NCBI RefSeq assembly: GCF_004342905.1
Contig: NZ_SMAN01000002.1
Location: 167,081 to 231,080 of the forward strand
Direction of reading: 5' to 3'
Source: Melghiribacillus thermohalophilus
GTDB taxonomy: Bacteria > Bacillota > Bacilli > Bacillales > Alkalibacillaceae
Length of the DNA: 64,000 nucleotides
The notes below the pieces were generated by a model. The model was not told the DNA's origin. It made no database searches and saw nothing but the letters and a program-made list of their open reading frames with translations. Positions 37,601 through 44,252 of the stretch are shown in pieces. A program made the translations under genes and the position numbers. Each line of letters opens with the position of its first letter. Position 1 is the first letter of the stretch.

Positions 37601-38499
37601 TCGTAATAGTCGATGGCATCTTCTGCTGGGTCAAACTCTGTGAAGCTGTCATTATCAATGATTTCCGTCGGGGGATTCAGTTCAACAGGTTCAGGCAATT
37701 CCACATTCGATTGAATGACGGTAATGTCCGTTGCGTTTATTTCCGTCACTGGCAAATCGATTCCCACTTTACTTCCGGTAACGACCCATTCCTTCACCGT
37801 TCCATCTACCTTTACGAGATCGCCCACACTGACGTCATGTTTGTCTCCTTTGTAAATCAGAATCCCTTCGGAAGTGAGGGGATGATTATCGGGTGTCTGG
37901 GATTGGATAAAAAAGTTTCTGTCATCCTGGACAAAGGTAACCACGCCTTCCACTTGTTGCACGTGCTGATCCTTATAGGGAGAAGTGTGCCCGTCTCCCT
38001 GGATTTCGCTGATTGTCACGATTGCGCCTTCTTCTGGAGGCTCATCACCATCACCTGGTGGTTCAGATCCTTCCAGCCACATCGCAGTGGGGGATTTCAG
38101 TCCCTCAACGCCAAAATAATCCTCCAGGCTTCCTGTAATAAACACTTTTTCTTTCAAATATTCGGGATGGTCAGCCAGGTTAAAGGAGTCCCTGATGTCG
38201 CCCTTTGGCAACTGAACCGGCAAAATGTTTGAAGGGTTCGCTTCATCCGGACTGTCTGCCAGTGCCAGATTGGTCTTAACCGAAAAAGGAGGTTCATTCT
38301 GATAAGTCGGGCCGTTACGGACTGTACCGATGATGTAACCTGTTACTGTAGCCGTTCCGTTGTTGTTCGCTATCGCTTCTTCAACGGAAATTGCATCCGC
38401 CTCGTCAGCCTGTGAAACGTGAACAAGAGGGAACACACTGTTTAGCAACATAGTGAATATAACCACAATAGAAAAGCCGCGTTTCTTAATAAACGCCAT
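34621..38499 (-). CDS. Cell-wall-anchored YhcR-like nuclease / 5'-nucleotidase
   Basis: Secreted protein of 1292 residues. Signal peptide (about 1-32, ending near SQA), then a DUF6359/OB-like segment (about 35-145), a second OB-type domain (about 165-260), an endonuclease/exonuclease/phosphatase domain (LTIASYNIENYH near 418; VEVQ, GDLNDFPF, RASDHDPV), a metallophosphatase domain (LTIMHTNDSHARVEQFP near 740; LLHAGDVFSG, FGNHEFD, GGHSHTE) and a 5'-nucleotidase C domain (NLGNLITDSM, LQNGGGIRA). A sortase signal LPDTS (residues 1257-1261), hydrophobic helix and basic tail VRKRFI end it. B. subtilis YhcR has a similar plan with LPDTA. The likely role is extracellular nucleic-acid breakdown to nucleosides and phosphate. 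No sortase gene is in view. Confidence 0.88.
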   Translation of the reverse strand: MAFIKKRGFSIVVIFTMLLNSVFPLVHVSQADEADAISVEEAIANNNGTATVTGYIIGTVRNGPTYQNEPPFSVKTNLALADSPDEANPSNILPVQLPKGDIRDSFNLADHPEYLKEKVFITGSLEDYFGVEGLKSPTAMWLEGSEPPGDGDEPPEEGAIVTISEIQGDGHTSPYKDQHVQQVEGVVTFVQDDRNFFIQSQTPDNHPLTSEGILIYKGDKHDVSVGDLVKVDGTVKEWVVTGSKVGIDLPVTEINATDITVIQSNVELPEPVELNPPTEIIDNDSFTEFDPAEDAIDYYESLEGMLVSVEDSTVVGPQKYGEFPVLTKKADGKPYTDEGGILLTAETANPEKIFIDVFNDDFTVKVGDRFNGTITGVLSYDYSNFMIYTDENDLPELIEEEYTRPVTALVGDRDSLTIASYNIENYHHGLTEKTEKIAESIVTNLQSPDIIGLVEVQDNDGPETSGVTKADKNYEALIAAIETAGGPAYHWTDIAPEYNEDGGQPGGNIRVGFLYNPERVQLTEGRKGTATEAVDFVNGSLTLNPGRIDPTNDAFSDSRKPLAAQFTFNGEDIIVINNHFNSKGGDEPLFGVNQPPTLHSEHQRIQIAEIVNGFVEDILSEDPGANVVVMGDLNDFPFSEAINRLQGDDLVNLINRVPLKDRYTYIYEGNSQVLDHILVSHNLAEHAQADIVNLNAAYMEEHGRASDHDPVLAQLNFEEDVSSPPADEWELTIMHTNDSHARVEQFPYLGTAVDHIRANHSNNLLLHAGDVFSGSLYFTVFEGMADLEFMNEIGYDAMVFGNHEFDRDSQVLGRFVNGADFPFVSANIDFSSDPILGSLVHSDVGRPGEGGNIYPAIVKQLDGESVGILGLTTEDTPTIANPGEHIQFHDAVEKAKETVKRLERIGINKIIALSHMGDDADLELAKAVNGIDVVIGGHSHTELPEGAFVEKEEPTVIVQAGENLEHLGALDVTFDETGVITDYEAELLHLENYEADPALQAKVDEYYAGIEGLLQKVVGETTVALDGKREHVRSKETNLGNLITDSMVWKMKQFIPETSIALQNGGGIRASIDAGEITMGDIREVLPFNNTLVAMTLTGEEIWRILEQSVSSYPETSGGFLHVSGLRFTYDPEKPIGKRVWSVEVKTEDDEFVPIDKDAVYTVATNSFIAKGGDGFETLKQAYEDGRMTNIDVPDYEAFSEYLQTFSPISPKVEGRIVAAADEKPDNGTQEPGHDQTDIPDDGKEHASGSPDERNRLPDTSTDLGKAFLIGIGLVGIGLAFVWYSRVRKRFI

Positions 38500-38804
38500 G
38501 TTATTTCCTCCCAAAATGATTAATCGTTTCTCCCATAGCTACGAAAACGATGTCCGGCTAGTCATTGATCTGGGAATCATGTACCACCTCCACTTTTTAG
38601 AGTAAAGTGTCCGCTCAAGATGTATAGATCATGATCATTTTACCTTAATTCATCTACAAAATTTGTAAAATTTTGAAATTGTGAAAAAAATAAACATAAA
38701 CTTAACAAAATGAACAACACTTGGGTAGAAGCGGGAAGGATTTCGTGGATAAGGGTGTTTCGGTAATTTTCAAACCCCATAGTGGGCGTCCTTAACAACA
38801 ATAT
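38500..38804. other. Upstream region of the nuclease gene
   Basis: About 300 AT-rich bases with the nuclease ribosome-binding site GGGAGG at the left and several short A/T inverted repeats (for example ACAAAATTTGT). No coding frame is supported. Confidence 0.4.
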
Positions 38805-38833
38805 TTGACAAACGATTCAATCATGGATATAAT
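38805..38833 (+). promoter_or_regulatory. Perfect consensus sigma-A promoter
   Basis: TTGACA (38805-38810), a 17-base spacer and TATAAT (38828-38833). Both hexamers and the spacing are exactly consensus. The next plus-strand start codon is at 38906, giving a leader of about 65 bases. Confidence 0.9.
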
Positions 38834-38905
38834 TTCCATGAAACTGTGTTTTATGCACCGTCATAAAATGGTATCGTTTGAAGAATGTTCTTTATAGAGG
38901 TGAAA

Positions 38906-39055
38906 ATGATGCAGCAGGAACCAAAAAGGGAACCTAATGTAAAAGAACTGCTCCATGCCTTATATGAAAAAGGAAAAGAAAAAGGCCAGACATCTGAAAA
39001 ATATATTCAGCAGATTATTCCTATGATTAAACCACTGTTGCAGAGGAAGGACTAA
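38906..39055 (+). CDS. Small protein of 49 residues, unknown function
   Basis: Starts ATG 38906 (or 38909) after GAGGTG and ends TAA 39053-39055. The sequence is charged and helix-prone (KELLHALYEKGKEKGQ, YIQQIIPMIKPLLQRKD), without signal peptide or membrane helix. Support comes from a perfect consensus promoter upstream, a good ribosome-binding site and a strong terminator downstream. Family not recognised. Its neighbour is the SinR repressor, so a regulatory role is conceivable but unproven. Confidence 0.7.
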   Translation: MMQQEPKREPNVKELLHALYEKGKEKGQTSEKYIQQIIPMIKPLLQRKD

Positions 39056-39141
39056 GCTGTTTACCGGATGGAATCCTTCTTTTGTCAATGCCCTCCACCG
39101 GTCCGAGGAAATGCCTGCGCTTAACCTAAATTCCGACTAAT

Positions 39142-39178
39142 AAAAAAACTGCCGTTTTCAAGGGCAGTTTTTTTATTT
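39142..39178. terminator. Bidirectional terminator between the small gene and sinR
   Basis: Stem AAAAAAACTGCC / GGCAGTTTTTTT with a short loop has T runs on both strands. It serves the small plus-strand gene and, on the minus strand, sinR, whose stop codon lies at its edge. Confidence 0.88.
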
Positions 39179-39511
39179 TTCTTGATTTTTTTGTTTTTGC
39201 CATTTTGAGAATTCAAGAAATTCTTTGAATTGCTCTTTGCTGATTCCTGATTCCATGGCCTCACGAGCGAGGTCTATCCATTCAGGGTCCAGTCCTTCAG
39301 CTGGCACTTGCTCATCACTCTTATTTATGAGCAGATGAATGTCAATATCGAGCACTTCTGCAATTTTTTCGAGTTTCTGAATGGATGGATTTTTTTGTAT
39401 GCCTCTCTCAATCGAACTCAGATAGGATTTTGCAATTCCCGCACGCCTGGCCAGTTCGGTAATTGACATGTTTTTCTTTTCCCGAACTTCTTTTATTTTA
39501 TTTCCAATCAT
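39173..39511 (-). CDS. sinR: SinR-like biofilm master repressor
   Basis: 112 residues. The N-terminal Xre-type HTH (MIGNKIKEVREKKNMSITELARRAGIAKSYLSSIERGIQKNPSIQKLEKIAEVLDI) is followed by a C-terminal Sin dimerisation domain (LDPEWIDLAREAMESGISKEQFKEFLEFSKWQ). This order and wording match B. subtilis SinR closely. The ATG at 39511 is chosen over a frame 53 codons longer, because similarity starts at MIGNKIK and AGGTGATC lies just upstream. An extended -10 TGGTATGAT is at 39558-39550. It should repress tapA-sipW-tasA through the GTTCT palindromes at 41.0-41.1 kb. Downstream of sinI, as in Bacillus. Confidence 0.93.
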   Translation of the reverse strand: MIGNKIKEVREKKNMSITELARRAGIAKSYLSSIERGIQKNPSIQKLEKIAEVLDIDIHLLINKSDEQVPAEGLDPEWIDLAREAMESGISKEQFKEFLEFSKWQKQKNQEK

Positions 39512-39653
39512 ATGATCACCTGGATTTAAATATGAATTTGATAGTTTCATCATACCACGAAAAGAAAGGGAAGTTAGAGAATTGTTTTTACTATAAAAAA
39601 ATAGTACCGCATTACTATAGCGGGGTAAAGATTTTTGCATAACGTGTTCCATT

Positions 39654-39687
39654 AAAAAACAACAGTCCAATCGCTAAGGTCTGTTGT
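39654..39687 (-). terminator. Terminator between sinI and sinR
   Basis: Stem ACAACAGTCC / GGTCTGTTGT with one mismatch and a 9-base loop, followed on the minus strand by TTTTTT. It lies just after the sinI stop and would let sinR be expressed separately from its own promoter. Confidence 0.75.
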
Positions 39688-39690
39688 CTC

Positions 39691-39840
39691 TTAAGCATTT
39701 TTAATTTTGTATTTTTGGATGAATGTCTTGACTTCCTCTTTTGAGATTCCTGCCTGTTTTGCTTCTTTCATTAATTTTAGCCATTCCTTGTCTTCTTCGG
39801 TTTTAAAACTTTCCAGCTGCAACTTCATCTTACCTTCCAT
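39691..39840 (-). CDS. sinI: SinI-like antirepressor, 49 residues
   Basis: A short frame easily missed because of its size. The region EEDKEWLKLMKEAKQAGISKEEVKTFIQKYK corresponds to the Sin dimerisation motif of SinI (DQEWVELMVEAKEANISPEEIRKYL in B. subtilis) and to the SinR C-terminus next door. There is no HTH. AGGGGA precedes the ATG at 39840; Met5 is an alternative start. By analogy it binds SinR and lifts repression of matrix genes. It lies immediately upstream of sinR on the same strand. Confidence 0.85.
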   Translation of the reverse strand: MEGKMKLQLESFKTEEDKEWLKLMKEAKQAGISKEEVKTFIQKYKIKNA

Positions 39841-40280
39841 AAAATCCCCTAACCTCTTTTCCAGGTGACCAGTATCCAGATAAAATGATGACCTTAATCC
39901 GGTGTTTTAAACCCTTTTGGTAGTTCAACGGTATACCCTGTTCATTTGGAACTAGTCATAAAGAATCAGTTCCTATTTTTATCTTAAGGAGCGACCCGGT
40001 GAATAACAAGGAAAACTTATACAAAAATTATGATAATTGTTTACGAATATAGCGGTATTTAGATAAATAATACTAAATTTTTGTCGGATTTGATGGATTT
40101 GGGTTAACACAGTTGTTTTCTTAGATGTGAGTAACCAGATATCCATTTCTACATTACATATAATCCTATACCAATCGGTTTGTTCATTATAACGAATACT
40201 GAGTTTATAAAAGGGAATCCAATTGCTGCTAAAGGGAAGAGGATTCAGGGTGAAGCTGAGATCCCGCAAAAAAGAGGGTC
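39841..40280. other. Upstream region of sinI
   Basis: About 440 AT-rich bases before array 2 that should contain the sinI promoter (Spo0A-controlled in B. subtilis). No Spo0A box was identified with confidence, and no gene is supported. Confidence 0.4.
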
Positions 40281-40284
40281 AATT

Positions 40285-40921
40285 GCCCGGGTGAGGTGGA
40301 TGATCCGCCCAAGCCTGAAGCACAACGGCCCAGGACCTGAGCGCAACAGCCCAAGCATTGGAGCAGATGGCCCAAGGAGGGGAGTAGATGGCCCAAGCTG
40401 GGGGACGGATGACCCAAGGCAGGTACGTGACCGCCCAAAGAATTGCCCTAACGGCCCAAGCGCAGGAAGCAATGACCCAAACATGGATTAGGATGACCCA
40501 AGGCAGGTGCGTGACCGCCCAAAGAATGACCCTAACGGCCCAAGCGAGGGGTGAAATGGCCCAAGCCTGAAGCACAACGGCCCAGGATCTGAGCGCAACA
40601 GCCCAAGCATTGGAGCAGATGGCCCAAGCGGGGGGACGGATGACCCAAGGCAGGTGCGTGACCGCCCAAAGAATGACCCTTACGGCCCAAGCGAGGGGTG
40701 AAATGGCCCAAGCCTGAAGCACAACGGCCCAGGATCTGAGCGCAACAGCCCAAGCATTGGAGCAGATGGCCCAAGCTGGGGGACGGATGACCCAAGGCAG
40801 GTACGTGACCGCCCAAAGAATTGCCCTAACCGCCCAAGTGCAGGAAGCAATAGCCCACCCCCTGAAGCACAACGGCCCAATTAATAGATGAGATCGCCTA
40901 AGAATATCACTTTTCGCTCAA
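40285..40921. repeat. 21-bp tandem array 2 (about 31 units, GGCCCAA core, 147-bp super-period)
   Basis: The core GCCCAA (variants ACCCAA, GCCCAG, GCCTAA, GCTCAA) recurs at 40307, 40328, 40349 and every 21 bases exactly to 40853, then at 40875, 40896 and 40916; a first degenerate copy is at 40285. The 14 bases between cores vary strongly. Blocks of seven units (147 bp) are repeated: the unit GCCCAAAGAAT begins at 40517, 40664 and 40811. Long open frames on both strands follow from the multiple-of-three period. The array lies between sinI and the SinR-type operators of tapA. Confidence 0.96.
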
Positions 40922-40956
40922 GAATCAGAGAATAGGGGAGATCGATCAGCAATTAT

Positions 40957-40963
40957 GTTCTAT
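40957..40963 (+). promoter_or_regulatory. Single SinR-type half-site upstream of tapA
   Basis: GTTCTAT is close to the SinR heptamer GTTCTYT known from B. subtilis and lies 62 bp before the first full palindrome. It may be an auxiliary site. Confidence 0.4.
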
Positions 40964-41016
40964 ATAAAAAACAAAATTCAAAGAAAAAAGAAGAAAACAG
41001 AAGAAAACGCAAGATA

Positions 41017-41036
41017 ATGTTCTTAATATAGAACAT
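41017..41036. promoter_or_regulatory. SinR-type operator palindrome 1 of tapA
   Basis: ATGTTCT and AGAACAT arms surround TAATAT, so GTTCT and AGAAC are set 16 bp end to end. This is the geometry of the SinR palindrome described for the B. subtilis tapA (yqxM) promoter. sinR lies 1.5 kb away. Confidence 0.75.
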
Positions 41037-41091
41037 AACTGCCTGAAATGAAGTTTTCCAATGAATGGGGCATCCATTATACTGAAATTGT

Positions 41092-41107
41092 GTTCATTAT
41101 ATAGAAC
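41092..41107. promoter_or_regulatory. SinR-type operator palindrome 2 of tapA
   Basis: GTTCATTATATAGAAC has the same 16-bp span as palindrome 1, centred 73 bp (about seven turns) downstream. A possible -10 TATACT is at 41079-41084, so this copy would lie across the start of transcription. Confidence 0.65.
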
Positions 41108-41136
41108 AAAAAGGTCTGAGCCTGAATGCGATAGGG

Positions 41137-43014
41137 GTGGTAGGGATTAGAAGCTCCAGACTCAGAAAGTATCGGAAAAGAAGAAGAAAAGAAACGTTTG
41201 TGATTTTTCAGGTGGCGCTCATTCATTATTCCTTTTTTGCCACTGGAACATATATGACTACGCCTGCCTATGCCCTTTTTACCGATTATGAAACCCATCA
41301 GGTAACGCTCCAGGCCGGATACTGGGAAGAAGCCTGGGACAAAAGTTCACTTAAATTCATTGATTCAGGCTTGATGAGCGAGACCTTGCAAATATATGGA
41401 ACAGTAATGAATGGCGATGGTTCTGAAGATATGCAGGGACCCGTTAATTATGAGGTGTTTTACATTGAGAGGGGCAATCCTAAAAGAGGTGAGAGGATCG
41501 GGTCAGGAACAGTTCCGCCCCTTACAAAGGGGGAGTCCTACCAGATTATATTTTCCCCAACACAATCAGGAAATTACATGTTTAAAGTTTATCAGCGTAC
41601 TGGTCATCCAGGAAAGGGTGTCTTGTGGAGTGAATCGATTTCTGTAAATTTGAACGAATCAGAAATATTACAGGAATTAAACGTTTCATCAGATATCAAA
41701 AATGCCTTCAGGAAACAACTTCTTACAGCTGAAGATTTGACTGCGTTTAAAGACGGAATCATCTCGGAAAAGCATTTAGCTGCAGTTCTTCAACGTGAGA
41801 TTACCAGGGAAGATTTGAATGCATTAAAGAATGGTGTGATTACCGCCCGACAGCTGGATGATTACCTCGATGGGAAGATCAGTGAAGTTATCTTTTCTGC
41901 TTTAAAAGAGGGAGAGATTTCGGATGAGGATTTGCATCACGTTCAGAAAGGAAAAGTAACTGAGCGGGATATTAAACAGCTGCTGAACCGCGAAATCACC
42001 CGGTATGAATTGGATGCGTTAAAAGCAGGGGAGATTACCCGGGAGGACGTGGAAGCTTTACATAATGGAAGTGTGACCCATGAAGATTTGAAAGCCTTGA
42101 TCAAAGGAAGGCTGAGCCGGGAAAATTTTGAAGCACTAAAGAGTGGTGTGATCACCCGGGACGATTGGCGGGCTGTTCAAAAAGGCATTGTTTCTGCTGA
42201 TGATTTGGCAGACCTCCGAAATGGAGAAATTTCCCGAGAGGATTTTGAAGATCTTAAGTCAAGAAAAAAATCAGCAAAACAGGATAATGAAGCTCTGAAG
42301 GAACCCCTCCGGAAAGATGAAGAAGATCAATCGGAAGACAAAGAGGAGAACGACTTCAATGGAGAGGGTCCGAAAAACGATGACAAAAAGAATGCAGCTA
42401 ACGTTTCTTCCGGGGAAGAAGAAACGGAACTGCAGGATAAGCAAAATCAATCCCGTGATGGCGCAAGTGACAAACACGTGGATCATAGAGACCCGAAAAA
42501 CGAAAACGAGAACGAATCAAGTGATACTAAGGAAAATCAAGATGAAATAAAGGCGGATGATCAGGATGGGAAAAAGACGGGAGAACATACGGAGAAGCGA
42601 GGAGAAGACAAAATACAGAACGTTCCAACCAGTCAGAATAAAAATGAATCCTATCATTCTTCGGATGACGAAATGATCGAGTGCGAGTCAGATAGAGAGA
42701 AGCGGGGATTAGACTCAGACTCAGTGGAAGAAGATCAGTCGGATTCAAAGGAAGTCAGCTCAGCTGAAAATAAAACTGTTCCATCTGAAAAAGATGAGAA
42801 TCTGTGTGAACAACAGACTGAAGATGAACATGGGTTAGACCAGAAAGAAGAATGTACGGACCCAGACGAAGATGAAAACCAGTGCATCCGAAAAGAGAAC
42901 GAGGAAAAGGATCAGGAAGATGACCCGCTCACAGGTGACTTGACGGATCAAATGATTCAGCGCTTAAGGTCTGCACTGCTGGAGGAAGACAATGAAAGGG
43001 GATGGACCATTTGA
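41137..43014 (+). CDS. tapA: TapA-like amyloid assembly protein with 13-residue repeats and acidic tail
   Basis: Secreted matrix protein, 625 residues. A basic start (RKYRKRRRK), hydrophobic FVIFQVALIHYSFF and cleavage region TPAYA precede a TapA/YqxM domain to about residue 180 (LFTDYETHQVTLQAGYW, WDKSSLKFI, NYMFKVYQRTGHPGKG, LWSESISV). Residues 194-375 are fourteen consecutive 13-residue repeats of pattern G-x-[IVL]-[TS]-x-[ED]-[ED]-[LF]-x-A-L-x-x. Residues 376-625 are low-complexity Asp/Glu/Lys/Asn sequence. B. subtilis TapA has a charged tail but lacks, from memory, such repeats. The GTG start at 41137 is uncertain: no well-spaced Shine-Dalgarno is seen. The TGA overlaps the sipW TTG. Confidence 0.85.
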   Translation: MVGIRSSRLRKYRKRRRKETFVIFQVALIHYSFFATGTYMTTPAYALFTDYETHQVTLQAGYWEEAWDKSSLKFIDSGLMSETLQIYGTVMNGDGSEDMQGPVNYEVFYIERGNPKRGERIGSGTVPPLTKGESYQIIFSPTQSGNYMFKVYQRTGHPGKGVLWSESISVNLNESEILQELNVSSDIKNAFRKQLLTAEDLTAFKDGIISEKHLAAVLQREITREDLNALKNGVITARQLDDYLDGKISEVIFSALKEGEISDEDLHHVQKGKVTERDIKQLLNREITRYELDALKAGEITREDVEALHNGSVTHEDLKALIKGRLSRENFEALKSGVITRDDWRAVQKGIVSADDLADLRNGEISREDFEDLKSRKKSAKQDNEALKEPLRKDEEDQSEDKEENDFNGEGPKNDDKKNAANVSSGEEETELQDKQNQSRDGASDKHVDHRDPKNENENESSDTKENQDEIKADDQDGKKTGEHTEKRGEDKIQNVPTSQNKNESYHSSDDEMIECESDREKRGLDSDSVEEDQSDSKEVSSAENKTVPSEKDENLCEQQTEDEHGLDQKEECTDPDEDENQCIRKENEEKDQEDDPLTGDLTDQMIQRLRSALLEEDNERGWTI

Positions 43015-43565
43015 AGAAAGCAAGAAAATGGATAGGGAGAATTATAACGTATACGTTAATGACCGTTTTGGTCATCATGTTGTTTTTCGTCATTACTTCC
43101 AAATTATCTGGTGGCCCGCCGCAGGTGTTTGGCTATCAAATCATGAAAGTGCTCTCCGGTTCGATGGAACCAACCATTGATACAGGTTCGCTCATTGCCG
43201 TTAAACCGGTATCCAATACGGAAAAGCTGGATGAAGGAACAGTGATCACCTATCAATCTATAGATAATCCCGATGTTTTGATCACTCATAGAATTGTAGA
43301 GGTTCAGGAGAGTGATGGAACCATCTCTTACATGACAAAAGGGGACAATAATGATTCAAGAGATGCGGTCGCCGTTCCGTCAGAAAATGTGGTTGGCGTG
43401 TTTTCTGGATTCACCATTCCCTGGCTGGGGTATTTCTTTACCTTTGTCCAATCCAAAATGGGAATTGTGATGTTCATCATCGTTCCTGGTGTGATCTTAA
43501 TTCTGTCCCAGATATATAACATTTTCAAAAGCATTGGCAGATTAAATGGAGATAAAGCCAGTTAA
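43011..43565 (+). CDS. sipW: Signal peptidase SipW
   Basis: ER-type signal peptidase I that processes TapA and TasA-family precursors. Two membrane helices flank the catalytic domain: about 10-30 (ITYTLMTVLVIMLFFVI) and 150-170 (GIVMFIIVPGVILIL). Nucleophile Ser51 in LSGSMEPTI and His93 in LITHRIVEV form the Ser-His catalytic pair typical of SipW, in contrast to Ser-Lys enzymes. TTG 43011 is preferred: AAAGGGG lies 9 bases upstream and TTGA overlaps the tapA stop. The ATG at 43002 would directly abut the Shine-Dalgarno. 184 residues. Confidence 0.93.
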   Translation: MKKARKWIGRIITYTLMTVLVIMLFFVITSKLSGGPPQVFGYQIMKVLSGSMEPTIDTGSLIAVKPVSNTEKLDEGTVITYQSIDNPDVLITHRIVEVQESDGTISYMTKGDNNDSRDAVAVPSENVVGVFSGFTIPWLGYFFTFVQSKMGIVMFIIVPGVILILSQIYNIFKSIGRLNGDKAS

Positions 43566-43624
43566 TCGTTAACTTCCCCAAAAAGGGGGTTAAAATAAAA
43601 AAATTTCAAGGAGGAGATTTGATT

Positions 43625-44149
43625 ATGAATCTCAAAAAGAAACTTGGCATGGCAATTGCCGGAACTGCTTTAGGAGCATCTCTCGTAGTGGGAGGTACGA
43701 CAGCGCTATTTACAGACACGGCCACCAACGAAGGGAACACCTTTACAGCAGGAACAGTAGACATCGTGGATGTCACAGAGGGTGCAGTGTTTTCAGCGTC
43801 TCAATTCGTTGACAATCTTGCACCAGGAGACAGCGAAACTGCTACATTGACGATCCGAAATGAAGGCTCCCTGGATGCCTGGGTGGAGGTGTATGACGCG
43901 ACTACAAGCGGTGATCTGTTTGAAGGGGATTATCCTGTTGAGCTAACCTTTGATGATTCTGCTGTCCTTGTTCCAGCTGGAGGAGAAACGACAGTAGAAG
44001 TAAGCTATCATTTTCCAATTGAGGCTGGAAATGAGTATCAGGGCGCAACAGGCAATGTTGACTTCCAAATCCGTGCGGTTCAGTCAAGAAACAACAGCGT
44101 AGATCATGATGGTGGTGGTACTTATGATGGTCCAGCGAACTGGAACTAA
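43625..44149 (+). CDS. tasA: TasA/CalY-family matrix fibre protein
   Basis: Secreted amyloid-like fibre subunit, 174 residues. The SipW-type signal (MNLKKKLGMAIAGTALGASLVVGGTTALFTDTATNEGNTFTAGTVDI) has cleavage expected near TTA. The beta-sandwich segment LAPGDSETATLTIRNEGSLDAWVEVYD is the camelysin/TasA hallmark. It is shorter than B. subtilis TasA (261) and nearer to CalY. AAGGAGGAG is 9 bases before the ATG. About 60 bases after sipW, with a short CCCC-AAAAA-GGGG hairpin between, in a tapA-sipW-tasA operon. Confidence 0.9.
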   Translation: MNLKKKLGMAIAGTALGASLVVGGTTALFTDTATNEGNTFTAGTVDIVDVTEGAVFSASQFVDNLAPGDSETATLTIRNEGSLDAWVEVYDATTSGDLFEGDYPVELTFDDSAVLVPAGGETTVEVSYHFPIEAGNEYQGATGNVDFQIRAVQSRNNSVDHDGGGTYDGPANWN

Positions 44150-44167
44150 TGGTTTACATCTTTGATG

Positions 44168-44200
44168 AAAAAGGGTGGTGCGCCATCACCATCCTTTTTA
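44168..44200 (+). terminator. Terminator after tasA
   Basis: Thirteen-bp stem AAAAAGGGTGGTG / CACCATCCTTTTT (one G-T pair), six-base loop, T run within the stem end. It probably limits transcription of the following secreted-protein gene relative to tasA. Confidence 0.75.
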
Positions 44201-44252
44201 TTTAAGATATGACAAACGATGAAAAAAATCAAATAAATTGGAGGCGAGAACA

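Noticed and set aside
37030..38232. 400-codon frame opposite the YhcR-like gene
   Set aside because: Antisense shadow of a well-supported secreted nuclease; no ribosome-binding site and an implausible Cys/Phe-rich composition.
40180..40880. Six overlapping frames over array 2, up to 197 codons
   Set aside because: Same artefact of an uninterrupted multiple-of-three repeat; composition is Trp, Pro and Gly rich in a way that mirrors GGCCCAA.
40285..40921. CRISPR array
   Set aside because: Core of 7 bp and period of 21 bp are far too short, inter-core sequences recur in blocks, and no cas gene is present in the window.
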